Source of the DNA: Lachnospiraceae bacterium
Lineage (GTDB): Bacteria > Bacillota > Clostridia > Lachnospirales > Lachnospiraceae
Length of the DNA: 52,994 bases
Assembly: GCA_016281555.1 (NCBI GenBank)
Contig: JAEEIV010000056.1
Location: 1 to 52,994, forward strand
Direction of reading: 5' to 3'
Shown: positions 42,537 to 50,539 of the stretch, piece by piece
Layout of the letters: every line of letters starts with the position of its first letter
How positions within the stretch are numbered: the first letter of the stretch is position 1
Made by a program: the position numbers and the translations under genes
The notes under the pieces: generated by a model
What the model was told of the DNA's origin: nothing
What the model saw: the letters and a program-made list of their open reading frames with translations, nothing else
The model's database searches: none

Positions 42537-42562
42537 ACGCTGCCTCTGACGCCGGAGAATCA
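42537..42562 (-). repeat. 26-bp direct repeat, copy 2
   Basis: This copy matches 42686-42711 in the same orientation: a shared 13-mer (minus strand TGATTCTCCGGCG), a variable 6-mer and a shared 7-mer (GCAGCGT), giving at least 20 of 26 identical. It lies just ahead of the QueG-like gene. Confidence 0.6.
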
Positions 42563-42685
42563 CCGCGGTCTCGTGGACCTCAGTGGGTTACTGATTGGCC
42601 ACCCGAAGCGGATTTCCTTCGGTCCAATTCCGCCCGCTATAGATTTCCGGCCGTCCATCGGCAGCTGTGCATGACTGAACTCCGG

Positions 42686-42711
42686 ACGCTGCAATGGTCG
42701 CCGGAGAATCA
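42686..42711 (-). repeat. 26-bp direct repeat, copy 1
   Basis: Partner of 42537-42562, with 123 bp between the two. It begins a few bases after the stop of the U32-like gene. The spacer contains a hairpin (CCGAAG/CTTCGG near 42603-42622). No gene or known RNA family is recognised in the 191-bp gap. Confidence 0.6.
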
Positions 42712-42715
42712 TTGA

Positions 42716-43651
42716 TTATGTTTCATCGATTTTTACGATCCGGGGCGGGTCGCCGTTTTCCAGAACGTAAGGATAGATCGAGTGTGCCGGTTCGAGGAGA
42801 TCCAAGAGATTGCCTGCGTAATGGCCGGACACGTAACTTCGCAGGATCTGCTCCGGGGCACGGCTCACGCGGGTCGCCAGTTTCATCGAGACGAAGTACG
42901 GCTCGTAAAGGGCGACGTCTTCGGGACGGATGAAGTTCAGGCGGGAGAGCAGTTTTTCGTGGTTCTCCGGGTTTTTGAAGAATTCGTGGCAGAGACCCTC
43001 GAAGACGAAGGCATTGTCTTTTTCGCGGATCTCGCTTTCGTGCGCGACGAGATTGTCGTGGAAGTGATGCGCGGGGCAGAAGTTCATGCAGCCGCTGTTT
43101 CCGAGGATGAAGAGCTGCTTGCCGTTCTCTTCGCACCAGGCGCGGAGCAGTTTGATCCGGTTGAAGTCGCGGTTATACTCGCGCTTCATGTAATAGCCGT
43201 CGAAGAGATCTTTCAGGTAGTCCATGGCCTCGACGGTGCCGATCTCCATGTTCACGGAAGCGCGGACGTGGAGCCCGGGGAAGTTCGCCTTCAGGAACCG
43301 GGCAATGACCGGCGACGTCGTCGTGACCGAATTCAGGCCGAAACGCGTCTTCACATAGTCGGTCGTGTTCCCGATTTTCTCAAAAAAAGAACGGGCAAGA
43401 CTGTCCTCCCCGTAACATTCCGCATTGAAAAGCAAATTGAGACCGAGGCCTTCTTTCGAAAGCCGCTCGAGCACTTCCTCCTGTCTCTTCAGGAGCTCCC
43501 AGGGAAGCAGCGTGCCGTGCTCCGTGGCCCTGCCGCGCCCGCTCTGGAAATCCCCCCACGAGAAATACACTTCATCGATGTTTGCTTTTTCGGCAATGAT
43601 TTCGTCGATGAAACGATCGTTTTCGTACTGTAGCCCAACAGAAAATTTCAT
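42716..43651 (-). CDS. U32 peptidase-like protein (UbiU/UbiV-type)
   Basis: A 311-aa protein with a TIM-barrel-like layout reminiscent of U32 family proteins. The segment ASVNMEIGTVEAMDYLKDLF, then DGYYMKREYNRDFNRIKLL and ILGNSGCMNFCPAHHFHDN follow the U32 order of barrel strands and Cys-rich core. C188, C192 and C221, perhaps with C173, could bind a 4Fe-4S cluster as in UbiU/UbiV and related hydroxylases. The assignment is by pattern and is tentative. It is the first gene of the operon divergent from araC, starting at ATG 43651. Confidence 0.55.
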   Translation of the reverse strand: MKFSVGLQYENDRFIDEIIAEKANIDEVYFSWGDFQSGRGRATEHGTLLPWELLKRQEEVLERLSKEGLGLNLLFNAECYGEDSLARSFFEKIGNTTDYVKTRFGLNSVTTTSPVIARFLKANFPGLHVRASVNMEIGTVEAMDYLKDLFDGYYMKREYNRDFNRIKLLRAWCEENGKQLFILGNSGCMNFCPAHHFHDNLVAHESEIREKDNAFVFEGLCHEFFKNPENHEKLLSRLNFIRPEDVALYEPYFVSMKLATRVSRAPEQILRSYVSGHYAGNLLDLLEPAHSIYPYVLENGDPPRIVKIDET

Positions 43652-43705
43652 ATTTGCTCCATTTTCGGAAAACAAAATATAACAACTATACTTTACCACA
43701 AAAAT

Positions 43706-43734
43706 ATGATAGAGTACAGATAGAAAGCAATCAA
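43706..43734 (-). promoter_or_regulatory. Promoter of the U32-QueG-glycosidase operon
   Basis: Minus strand: -35 TTGATT (43734-43729), 17-bp spacer, -10 TATCAT (43711-43706), 55 bp ahead of the start. The 202-bp divergent region is AT-rich and is the natural place for AraC binding; no clear operator repeat was identified. Confidence 0.6.
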
Positions 43735-43853
43735 GTAGTTGTATAAAACAAACCGAATTCTGATTGAGGGACGGAGATCGCGCGGAAAAGGCGCTTTCGC
43801 GGAAAACATAGGAAAAAGATAAACTGCAGTCGCTGCGTCAGAGTGTCACGAAA

Positions 43854-44684
43854 ATGAAACTTTCGGAAATCAAACCTTTTATTCGTTTTGCGGAAAAAGT
43901 GCAGTACAAGATGGAGGGGAACCCGGTCGAGGTGACCGATGCCCGTCTGTTTTTCGTGCTGGAAGGAGCCGCGGAACTGCTGTCCGAAGGGAAAAAGCAC
44001 GCATTGCAGAAGAGCACTCTGGCGTATTGCCCGGCAGGCGCGAAATACACGCTTTCTTCTCCGGAAGGCACGACCATGCTGGTGCTGAATTTCGACCTGA
44101 CGGAGGATCATTCCTTCCAGAGCCGGCCGATCTCACCGCACCCCGTTTCAGAAGGCCGGGCAGAAGTCTTCCGGACGAACGTGGAAGACAGCAACCTTTT
44201 GAACCGCGTGTTCGTACTGGCGGACGCCGCGAACGCCTACGCACCGATTTCGGAGATCTGCCGTGAATTCGGCCTCCAGGCGCCGTATTCGCTGGAGATC
44301 AGCGCTTCATTGCTGAAGACGCTCCTTCTGCGCCTGCACCGGAACGAGGGCCCGTCTCACGATGCGATCAAGATCACGAAGGAATACATCCTGACCAATT
44401 ACATGAACGCCGTGACGAACGCGGACATTGCCGCGATCTCCGGCTACCACGAATACTATCTGAACCGGATCTTCAAAAAAGAAACAGGGCAGAGCATCCA
44501 CCAGTTCCTCCTGGAAGTCCGCCTCAATGCGACCCGCGAGAAACTCCGGAACACGGACATGCCCTTATCCGAGATCGCAGACACCTCCGGCTTCAAAAGC
44601 TACCCGCACATGTCCGTCTTCTTCAAGGAGCGCTTCGGCATGACGCCGAAGGAATACCGGAAAGAGTTCAAGAACAATCTGTAA
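43854..44684 (+). CDS. AraC family transcriptional regulator
   Basis: A 276-aa regulator with an N-terminal cupin-like sensor domain (about 20-140: GNPVEVTDARLFFVLEGAAE, YCPAGAKYTLSSPEGT) and a C-terminal double helix-turn-helix (about 175-275: NADIAAISGYHEYYLNRIFK, then SEIADTSGFKSYPHMSVFFK with FGMTPKEYR). Such proteins usually sense a sugar and activate adjacent carbohydrate genes. It is divergent from the six-gene operon at 34634-43651 and is its likely regulator. Confidence 0.9.
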   Translation: MKLSEIKPFIRFAEKVQYKMEGNPVEVTDARLFFVLEGAAELLSEGKKHALQKSTLAYCPAGAKYTLSSPEGTTMLVLNFDLTEDHSFQSRPISPHPVSEGRAEVFRTNVEDSNLLNRVFVLADAANAYAPISEICREFGLQAPYSLEISASLLKTLLLRLHRNEGPSHDAIKITKEYILTNYMNAVTNADIAAISGYHEYYLNRIFKKETGQSIHQFLLEVRLNATREKLRNTDMPLSEIADTSGFKSYPHMSVFFKERFGMTPKEYRKEFKNNL

Positions 44685-44713
44685 GCGGTCTGCAAGACCG
44701 GTTCAGAATGAGC

Positions 44714-44740
44714 AATGGCCTGCCTCGGCGGGCCATTTTC
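44714..44740 (+). terminator. Probable terminator after araC
   Basis: The stem AATGGCC / GGCCATT (44714-44720 and 44731-44737), extended by a few GC pairs, is followed by only a short T-run. It lies 30 bp after the araC stop and just before the pgi promoter. Confidence 0.6.
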
Positions 44741-44743
44741 CTA

Positions 44744-44772
44744 TTGCAAGCACTCCCCGATTTGAGTATAAT
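44744..44772 (+). promoter_or_regulatory. pgi promoter
   Basis: -35 TTGCAA (44744-44749), 17-bp spacer, -10 TATAAT (44767-44772). It probably drives the whole pgi-to-barstar gene run. Confidence 0.75.
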
Positions 44773-44828
44773 GTATCTGTAAAAAGTTGGCCTTTCGGCC
44801 GTAATTTCACGAAAACAGGAGCGAAAAG

Positions 44829-46178
44829 ATGGACAGAAACGTGAGATTTGATTATTCGAAAGCAATGGAGTTCATTGACGGGAAAGCATTGGCGGAATTG
44901 AAAGCCGAAGCGCTTTCAGCGAGAGAAACGCTCGTCACGAAAAGCGGCGCGGGCAATGACTTTCTCGGGTGGGTCGACCTTCCGGTGAATTATGACCGCG
45001 AAGAGTTTGCCCGGATCGAACAGGCGGCGGCGAAGATCCGCGAGGATTCCGACGTCCTCTTCGTGATCGGCATCGGCGGCTCGTATCTCGGGTCGCGCGC
45101 GGCGAATGAATTCCTGAATCATACGTTCTACAACGGCCTTTCGAAGGCCGAGCGGAAAGCCCCGGAAATCTATTACGTGGGCAATTCCATTTCCGGCGCC
45201 TATCTGGCGGACCTTCTGGACCTCGTCAAGGACCGCGATTTTTCGATCAACGTGATCTCGAAGTCCGGCACGACGACGGAGCCGGCGATCGCGTTCCGCA
45301 TTTTCAAGGAACTGGCGGAGAAGAAGTACGGAAAAGCCGGCGCCGCGAAGCGGATCTATGCGACGACGGACAAGGCGCGCGGCGCGTTGAAGACGCTCGC
45401 GACGGCGGAAGGCTACGAGACGTTCGTGGTGCCGGACGACGTCGGCGGACGGTATTCGGTGCTGACGGCGGTCGGATTATTGCCGATCGCGGCGACGGGC
45501 GTCGACATCAGAAAACTGATGGAAGGCGCGGCGGACATGCGGAAACTGGCGATGGAGAAGGATGCGGACGAGAACGACGCATTGCTCTACGCGGCGGTCC
45601 GGAACCTGTTTTACCGCGCGGGGAAGACGGTCGAGATCACTTCGAATTACGAGCCGTCGTTCCATTACGTCGCGGAATGGTGGAAGCAGCTGTACGGCGA
45701 GTCGGAAGGCAAGGACGGCAAGGGTCTCTTCCCGGCGTCCGTGGATTTCACGACGGACCTGCATTCGATGGGCCAGTTCATTCAGGACGGCACGAGGATC
45801 ATGTTCGAGACCGTGATCGACGTGGACGACGACGGCCGGAAGGTAACGATCGGTGAAGATCCGGAGAATCTCGACGGTCTCAATTATCTCGCGGGCAGAG
45901 ACCTGAAATTCGTCAATGACTGCGCGATGAACGGCACTTTACTCGCGCATACGGACGGCCGCGTGCCGAACGTGATGATCCACGTGAAGGACCGGACAGC
46001 CTATACGCTCGGGCAGTTGTTCTATTTCTACGAGTTCGCCTGCGGCGTCTCCGGCTACATGCTCGGCGTGAATCCGTTCAATCAGCCCGGCGTGGAAAGC
46101 TACAAAAAGAACATGTTCGCGCTGCTCGGGAAGCCGGGATATGAGGCTGAGGGCGAAGCGCTGAGAAAACGGCTGTAA
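44829..46178 (+). CDS. pgi: Glucose-6-phosphate isomerase
   Basis: A 449-aa glycolytic enzyme that interconverts glucose-6-phosphate and fructose-6-phosphate. Signatures are [57 protein letters not shown] and [20 protein letters not shown]. The length of about 450 aa is typical of the shorter Firmicutes form. GGAGCGAAAAG precedes ATG 44829. rsmA follows after 18 bp. Confidence 0.97.
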   Translation: MDRNVRFDYSKAMEFIDGKALAELKAEALSARETLVTKSGAGNDFLGWVDLPVNYDREEFARIEQAAAKIREDSDVLFVIGIGGSYLGSRAANEFLNHTFYNGLSKAERKAPEIYYVGNSISGAYLADLLDLVKDRDFSINVISKSGTTTEPAIAFRIFKELAEKKYGKAGAAKRIYATTDKARGALKTLATAEGYETFVVPDDVGGRYSVLTAVGLLPIAATGVDIRKLMEGAADMRKLAMEKDADENDALLYAAVRNLFYRAGKTVEITSNYEPSFHYVAEWWKQLYGESEGKDGKGLFPASVDFTTDLHSMGQFIQDGTRIMFETVIDVDDDGRKVTIGEDPENLDGLNYLAGRDLKFVNDCAMNGTLLAHTDGRVPNVMIHVKDRTAYTLGQLFYFYEFACGVSGYMLGVNPFNQPGVESYKKNMFALLGKPGYEAEGEALRKRL

Positions 46179-46196
46179 GGGAATCGGGCGCTGACG

Positions 46197-47072
46197 ATGC
46201 CGAATCTGATCGATCCGAAAAACACCATAGAAGTGCTGAAAAAGTACGAGTTCGTCTTCAGCAAGCGTTTCGGTCAGAACTTTCTGATCGACGCGCACGT
46301 GCTGGAGAAGATCCTCCGCGCCGCAGAAATTGGGCCGGAAGACGACGTGCTTGAGATCGGGCCCGGCATCGGCACCATGACGGAGGCGCTTTCGGCGACC
46401 GCGAGGCACGTCTATGCAGTGGAGATCGACGACAAGCTGATCCCGATCCTCGAGGATACGCTTTCGCATTGCCCGAACGTGACCGTCATACATAACGACA
46501 TCCTGAAGGTCGACCTCGAAGCGCTCTCGAAAGAGCAATGCAGCGGCCGGCCGCTCAAGGTGGTCGCGAATCTTCCTTATTATATAACGACGCCGATCGT
46601 GATGGGACTCCTCGAGGGACATGCCCCGGTGAAGAGCATCACGGTGATGGTCCAGAAGGAAGTCGCCGAACGGATGCAGGCGAAGCCCGGGACGAAGGAG
46701 TACGGAGCGTTGTCGCTTGCCGTCCAATATTACGCGGAGCCGTACCTCGCGGCCAATGTGCCGCAGAACTGTTTCATGCCGCGCCCGGACGTGTCTTCGG
46801 CGGTCATCCGCCTCAGCGTCCGAGAAACGCCGGCGATCCTTGTCAAGGATGAGCAACTCTTGTTTCAATTGATCCGCGCCAGCTTCAACGTGCGGCGGAA
46901 GACGCTCTCGAACGGCTTGAAAAACGCGCCCGAACTCGGGTTCTCGAAAGAGGAGATCGAGGAAGCGGTGCGGTCGTTCGGAAAGGGCGACGCAGTCCGC
47001 GGGGAGACGCTGACTTTGGAAGAATTCGGCCGGCTCGCAGATATCTTGTCCGGGATACGGGAAAGGCGTTGA
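46197..47072 (+). CDS. rsmA: 16S rRNA dimethyladenosine transferase RsmA/KsgA
   Basis: A 291-aa SAM-dependent methyltransferase that dimethylates two adjacent adenines near the 3' end of 16S rRNA during 30S maturation. It shows FGQNFLIDAHVLEKI, the SAM loop VLEIGPGIGTMTEAL and the catalytic NLPYYITTPIVM (NLPY motif), and the C-terminal helical domain includes FNVRRKTLSNGLK. Length is normal. It lies in one run with pgi and the tRNA deaminase gene. Confidence 0.96.
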   Translation: MPNLIDPKNTIEVLKKYEFVFSKRFGQNFLIDAHVLEKILRAAEIGPEDDVLEIGPGIGTMTEALSATARHVYAVEIDDKLIPILEDTLSHCPNVTVIHNDILKVDLEALSKEQCSGRPLKVVANLPYYITTPIVMGLLEGHAPVKSITVMVQKEVAERMQAKPGTKEYGALSLAVQYYAEPYLAANVPQNCFMPRPDVSSAVIRLSVRETPAILVKDEQLLFQLIRASFNVRRKTLSNGLKNAPELGFSKEEIEEAVRSFGKGDAVRGETLTLEEFGRLADILSGIRERR

Positions 47073-47106
47073 GACGGAATGGATTCGAAGATTGACGGAG
47101 ATCAGA

Positions 47107-47610
47107 ATGACCGGTCAGACGTTTGACGAAAAAATGATGAAGGAAGCGCTGCGGCAGGCGAAAAAGGCGGCTTCGATCGGGGAAACGCCGATCGGCTGCG
47201 TCATTGTCCGCACGCACGATTACGAAGGGAAGGCGCTTCCGGAACCGAAGGTCATTGCCCGGGGATACAACCGGCGGAATATCGAACGGAAAGTGACGGC
47301 GCACGCGGAGATCATTGCCGTGAACCGCGCGACGAAGGCGCTCGGCGACTGGCGGCTCGAGGGGTGCACGATGTACGTGACGCTGGAGCCTTGTCAGATG
47401 TGCGCGGGAGCGCTCGTGCAGTCCCGGATCGACCGCGTCGTGATCGGCGCCATGAATCCGAAGGCGGGCTCGGCCGGAAGCATCGTGAATCTTCTCGAAG
47501 AGCCCCGGTTCAATCATCAGGCCGAAGTGACGCGCGGCGTGCTGGAGAAAGAGTGCAGGGAAGTGCTGCAGGGGTTTTTCAGGGAAATGCGGAGAAAGGA
47601 GGAACGGTGA
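47107..47610 (+). CDS. tadA: tRNA-specific adenosine deaminase
   Basis: A 167-aa zinc deaminase that converts A34 to inosine in tRNA-Arg(ACG). The catalytic HAE (in VTAHAEIIAVN) and the zinc motif EPCQMCAGALVQSRI are clear, and MNPKAGSAGSIVNLL is typical of TadA. ATG 47107 gives the N-terminus MTGQTFDEKMMKEALRQA with GGAG 9 bp upstream; a TTG at 47092 is possible but less likely. It should not be confused with the pilus ATPase tadA at the window start. The next gene starts one base after the stop. Confidence 0.93.
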   Translation: MTGQTFDEKMMKEALRQAKKAASIGETPIGCVIVRTHDYEGKALPEPKVIARGYNRRNIERKVTAHAEIIAVNRATKALGDWRLEGCTMYVTLEPCQMCAGALVQSRIDRVVIGAMNPKAGSAGSIVNLLEEPRFNHQAEVTRGVLEKECREVLQGFFREMRRKEER

Positions 47611-47611
47611 C

Positions 47612-48349
47612 ATGGCAATTGCAGAGACAGGAAGAAGTCGCGAACTGTTCAAGACACCTTTTTGCTGGCGGTATTGGAAACTGGCGCTTTCCGAGATCCG
47701 TTATCCGAAGATCCTCGCGGTGGCGGGCATTCTGCTCGCGCTTCGCGTGGCGGTCAAGCTGTTTTCCATTCCGATCCCGCTTTCGCGCGACCTCTATTTT
47801 TCGTTTGACTTCATCGTGAATTCGGTTTCGGCAATGATCACCGGCCCCGTTCTTTCCCTGGTGACCGGCGCGATCAGCGACACGATCGGCGCGCTCGTGT
47901 TCCCGAAAGGCCCGTATTTCTTCCCCTATATTTTCCAGGAGATGGCGAGCGGCTTCATTTTCGCCCTGTTCTATTACCGGGCCGACCTGAATTCCGTCCG
48001 CGTGATGCTGGGCCGGTTCTTCGTGTCATTGATCTGCAACATCGGCATGGGCGCGCTGCTCAGCTACTATTATTATCAGGCGTTCTTCCCGAAATCGCTT
48101 CCGATGTGGGGCGCCCGGCAAGTCGCCGGCATCGTGAAGAACCTGGCTTTGTTCCCGCTGGAAGTGTTGGTGCTGTTGATCCTGTTCGGCGCGTTATTGC
48201 CGTTGACGAACAAGCTGGGACTGACGTTCACGAGGCGGACGAAGTTTGAGATCCATAAAAAAGAAGTCATTCTGCTGGTGGTGCTGACCGTCGTGGCGGC
48301 TGCCGCCATCGCATTGTACGTGGTGTACAAATTGAACGGAGGCAAGTAA
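47612..48349 (+). CDS. folT: Folate-type ECF transporter S component
   Basis: A 245-aa integral membrane substrate-binding subunit of an energy-coupling factor transporter, probably for folate. The segment FDFIVNSVSAMITGPVLSLV, then GAISDTIGALVFPKGPYFFP is typical of the folate S-component family. About six membrane helices are visible. No ECF ATPase or T-component genes lie nearby, so it would use a shared ECF module. It is coupled on both sides, with a 1-bp gap after tadA and a TAATG overlap with the barnase gene. Confidence 0.85.
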   Translation: MAIAETGRSRELFKTPFCWRYWKLALSEIRYPKILAVAGILLALRVAVKLFSIPIPLSRDLYFSFDFIVNSVSAMITGPVLSLVTGAISDTIGALVFPKGPYFFPYIFQEMASGFIFALFYYRADLNSVRVMLGRFFVSLICNIGMGALLSYYYYQAFFPKSLPMWGARQVAGIVKNLALFPLEVLVLLILFGALLPLTNKLGLTFTRRTKFEIHKKEVILLVVLTVVAAAAIALYVVYKLNGGK

Positions 48350-49197
48350 TGCACCGGAAACTGACGGACAAAGAAAAGAAAATCGTATTGGCGATCCTCT
48401 TCGCGATCATCATCACGTTCCTGGTAATTGCGGCAATCAAGTGGTTCCACTCGAAAAACGAGGAGACCCCGGGAACCACTGCGGAGTCGCTCTCGATCGT
48501 TGACCCGGACACCGGGACGCCTTCCGGCGATGCGACGGAAGAGGAAAGCGGAACGGAGACCGAGCCCGTCGAAGATCCGACGGAGGAACTGTCCGGTGAA
48601 GTGACCGAACCCGAAACGGAACCGACCGGGACGGAACTCCCGCCGCAGACGGATCCGCCGGGATTCTGGGAGAATCTGACCGCGACTGAGACGGAACAGC
48701 AGATCATCCTTCCGTGGGACGATACGCTGCCGGAACAGACGGATCCGCCGGGATTCTGGGAAGATCTAACCGCGACCGAAACGGAAGAGCAGATCATCAT
48801 CACGCCGACGCAGGCACCGACACAGGCGCCGACGCAGGCACCGACGGGCAATACGGTTACGCTGAACGGCGTCACGGTGACCAAGGGCACCCATTATCAT
48901 GACAAGGATCACGTGGCGTTGTACCTTCATTCGTTCGGGGAATTGCCGCCGATGTATATTTCGAAGAATACGGCGGAGCGGATGACGAACTGGCAGTCGC
49001 AGGGCTATTACATCGGAGGGGATAAGTTCAGAAACCGGGAAAAACGGCTACCGATAAAGAGCGGGCGGCAGTATTACGAATGTGACCTTTCCTACAGCAG
49101 CACGAAAAACCGCGGAACGAAGCGTCTTGTTTATTCCAACGACGGGCTGATCTACTACACGGATGACCATTACGAGTCGTTCACGAGACTCTATTGA
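48349..49197 (+). CDS. Membrane-tethered barnase-type ribonuclease
   Basis: A 282-aa protein with an N-terminal transmembrane helix (IVLAILFAIIITFLVIAAI), an acidic Thr/Glu/Pro-rich linker (about 40-165) and a C-terminal barnase-like RNase domain (about 170-282). The catalytic triad of barnase is recognisable: Glu in QYYECDLSY, Arg in RGTKRLVYSNDGLIYY and His in TDDHYESF; GGDKFRNREKRLPIKSG matches the barnase core. The linker holds two 21-residue repeats (DPPGFWE-type) and three TQAP units. The domain should face outside the cell. The barstar gene follows 13 bp downstream. The signal-anchor and linker are much longer than in classical secreted barnase. Confidence 0.88.
   Translation: MHRKLTDKEKKIVLAILFAIIITFLVIAAIKWFHSKNEETPGTTAESLSIVDPDTGTPSGDATEEESGTETEPVEDPTEELSGEVTEPETEPTGTELPPQTDPPGFWENLTATETEQQIILPWDDTLPEQTDPPGFWEDLTATETEEQIIITPTQAPTQAPTQAPTGNTVTLNGVTVTKGTHYHDKDHVALYLHSFGELPPMYISKNTAERMTNWQSQGYYIGGDKFRNREKRLPIKSGRQYYECDLSYSSTKNRGTKRLVYSNDGLIYYTDDHYESFTRLY
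48646..48798 (+). repeat. Two 63-bp tandem-type repeats in the RNase linker
   Basis: 48646-48708 and 48736-48798 are near-identical and each encodes a QTDPPGFWE(N/D)LTATETE unit ending in QII. Three TQAP codon units follow at about 48811-48846. Confidence 0.85.
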
Positions 49198-49210
49198 CGC
49201 GGGGCAGGAT

Positions 49211-49468
49211 ATGAGAACGGTCGTAGTCGATTTTCATGATTTTGAAGACAAGGCGTCGCTGCACCGCTTTCTGGCGGAGCACCTCGATTTCCCGGATTAT
49301 TACGGGAAGAATCTCGATGCGCTCTACGACGTATTGAGCACCGAGGGACGGGAAACGACGATTCTCGCATTGCCCGCAGGACGCGAGTTTGAAGCGGGCT
49401 TCCTTTCCGTGTTTAAAGATGCGGCGGAGGAAAACCAGCATCTGACCGTCGGGATCCGGCCGAAGTAA
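49211..49468 (+). CDS. Barstar family RNase inhibitor
   Basis: An 85-aa barstar that should bind and block the upstream RNase in the cytoplasm. The family core FPDYYGKNLDALYDVL contains the Tyr and Asp residues that plug the barnase active site in the known complex, and the N-terminal strand TVVVDFHDF and late TILALPAG strand fit the fold. Length is normal (about 90 aa). ATG 49211 follows GGGGCAGGAT. It closes the pgi-to-barstar run; no clear terminator follows before the tRNA promoter. Confidence 0.92.
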   Translation: MRTVVVDFHDFEDKASLHRFLAEHLDFPDYYGKNLDALYDVLSTEGRETTILALPAGREFEAGFLSVFKDAAEENQHLTVGIRPK

Positions 49469-49614
49469 AAATATTTTCGGATGCCGGTACCGTTTTTCTC
49501 CGGTTTCAGGAAAACGGGGACGTTAGAAACGGCGGTCGGCAATGCAATTTTGAGGGCGAAAAAACTTCGCGGAAACGCGCACAAAATCTGCGAAAAAGCC
49601 CGCAGAAAAAGCTG

Positions 49615-49643
49615 TTGACACCGCGAAAAAACTATGATAATAT
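49615..49643 (+). promoter_or_regulatory. tRNA-Met promoter
   Basis: -35 TTGACA (49615-49620), 17-bp spacer, -10 TAATAT (49638-49643), 28 bp before the tRNA. The stretch 49469-49614 shows no gene. Confidence 0.75.
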
Positions 49644-49671
49644 GTAAAAGCTCTGCAGGGAACAGAGTTTT

Positions 49672-49745
49672 GGCGGGATAGCTCAGTTGGCTAGAGCATG
49701 CGGTTCATACCCGCAGTGTCGAGGGTTCAAATCCCCCTCCCGCTA
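49672..49745 (+). tRNA. tRNA-Met (CAT), elongator type
   Basis: A 74-nt cloverleaf with acceptor GGCGGGA/TCCCGCT, D-arm GCTC/GAGC, anticodon stem TGCGG/CCGCA with loop TTCATAC (CAT anticodon) and T-loop TTCAAAT. It lacks the three G-C pairs of initiator tRNA, so it is elongator Met, or tRNA-Ile with a modified CAT. Two irregular pairs are visible, G1-T72 and an A50-C64 mismatch in the T-stem. CCA is not encoded. Confidence 0.93.
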
Positions 49746-49758
49746 CGCCTAAAATACG

Positions 49759-49803
49759 ACAGCAGTCGGATGGTATGCTCTTATGCCATCCGGCTGTTTT
49801 TTT
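49759..49803 (+). terminator. Rho-independent terminator after tRNA-Met
   Basis: The stem with CGGATGG / CCATCCG, extended outward by ACAGC / GCTGT, is followed by a run of T to 49803. Confidence 0.8.
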
Positions 49804-49859
49804 ATTCCTTTCCGCCAATGCCCTTCCCGGCGAACCACATTCAAGAAAGGACTTCCGAA

Positions 49860-50516
49860 ATGAAAAAAGAACAAAAGCAGCGGGTCACGCTTCGAAAAGT
49901 CGTCGGCGTGATCGGGGTGATACTTTGCCTTCTGATCCTCCCGATCCTGGTCATCAACATCGTGCTCATCATTGAAAGTTACGTGAATCCGAAAGAGGTG
50001 CCGAGCCTGCTCGGCATCACGCCGATGGTGGTCGTGACGGATTCCATGAAGCCGACGATCACTGGCGGCGACATGATCCTTGACGTGAAGGCACCGGCGG
50101 AAGAGGTTCAGCCGGGCGACATCATTTCGTTCTTCGATCCGACGCGTCCGGACCGGGACGTCGTCATCACACACCGCGTGGTCCGGGTCGAGGAAAGCGG
50201 CGGGGAATTGTCCTTCGTCACGAAGGGCGACGCGAACAATACGATCGACATCCCGGCCGTGCCTGCTTCCTGCTACGTCGGCGTGTACCGCATGACGATC
50301 CCGGTGCTCGGCGGCATCGTGCTGTTCATGAGGACGACGCTTGGTGTCATTGTCACCGTCATCGTGCCGGTGCTGGCGGTCATTGCCTATGAACTTCTGA
50401 AGGCGCGGAAGAAAGCGAAAGAAGGACGGACGGAGGCGGAACGGCTCCGCCGGGAAGTGAAAGAACTGAAGACGCAGTCCACGGGTCCGGAGGCCACGGC
50501 GGATCCGATCACATAA
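49860..50516 (+). CDS. sipW: SipW-like (ER-type) signal peptidase I
   Basis: A 218-aa membrane signal peptidase of the ER/archaeal type. The nucleophile is S62 in VVTDSMKPTI and the base is H105 in VVITHRVVRV, replacing the Lys of bacterial-type enzymes; KGDANNTID supplies the Asp region. A membrane helix at about 13-38 and a second near 145-180 anchor it. In Bacillus this enzyme matures TasA fibre proteins, and TasA-like proteins lie directly downstream here. ATG 49860 follows AAGAAAGGA. The charged C-terminal tail is longer than usual. Confidence 0.9.
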   Translation: MKKEQKQRVTLRKVVGVIGVILCLLILPILVINIVLIIESYVNPKEVPSLLGITPMVVVTDSMKPTITGGDMILDVKAPAEEVQPGDIISFFDPTRPDRDVVITHRVVRVEESGGELSFVTKGDANNTIDIPAVPASCYVGVYRMTIPVLGGIVLFMRTTLGVIVTVIVPVLAVIAYELLKARKKAKEGRTEAERLRREVKELKTQSTGPEATADPIT

Positions 50517-50539
50517 ACTCAAATAAGAAAGGAAATCCC

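Noticed and set aside
42559-42709. A 49-codon minus-strand frame starting at the first direct repeat
   Set aside because: No ribosome site and no protein-like composition; its start is part of the repeated 26-mer.
42525-42715. Possible cobalamin riboswitch or T-box ahead of the QueG-like gene
   Set aside because: Considered because QueG binds cobalamin, but I could not find the cobalamin-box core or a T-box core followed by a terminator. Only direct repeats and a hairpin are supported.
48781-48850. CRISPR-like short repeats (ACGCAGGCACCG units)
   Set aside because: These are in-frame TQAP codon repeats inside the RNase linker, with no spacers.
49580-49612. Terminator after barstar (TCTGCG / CGCAGA hairpin)
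   Set aside because: The short stem is followed by A, not T, on the plus strand, so it does not qualify.
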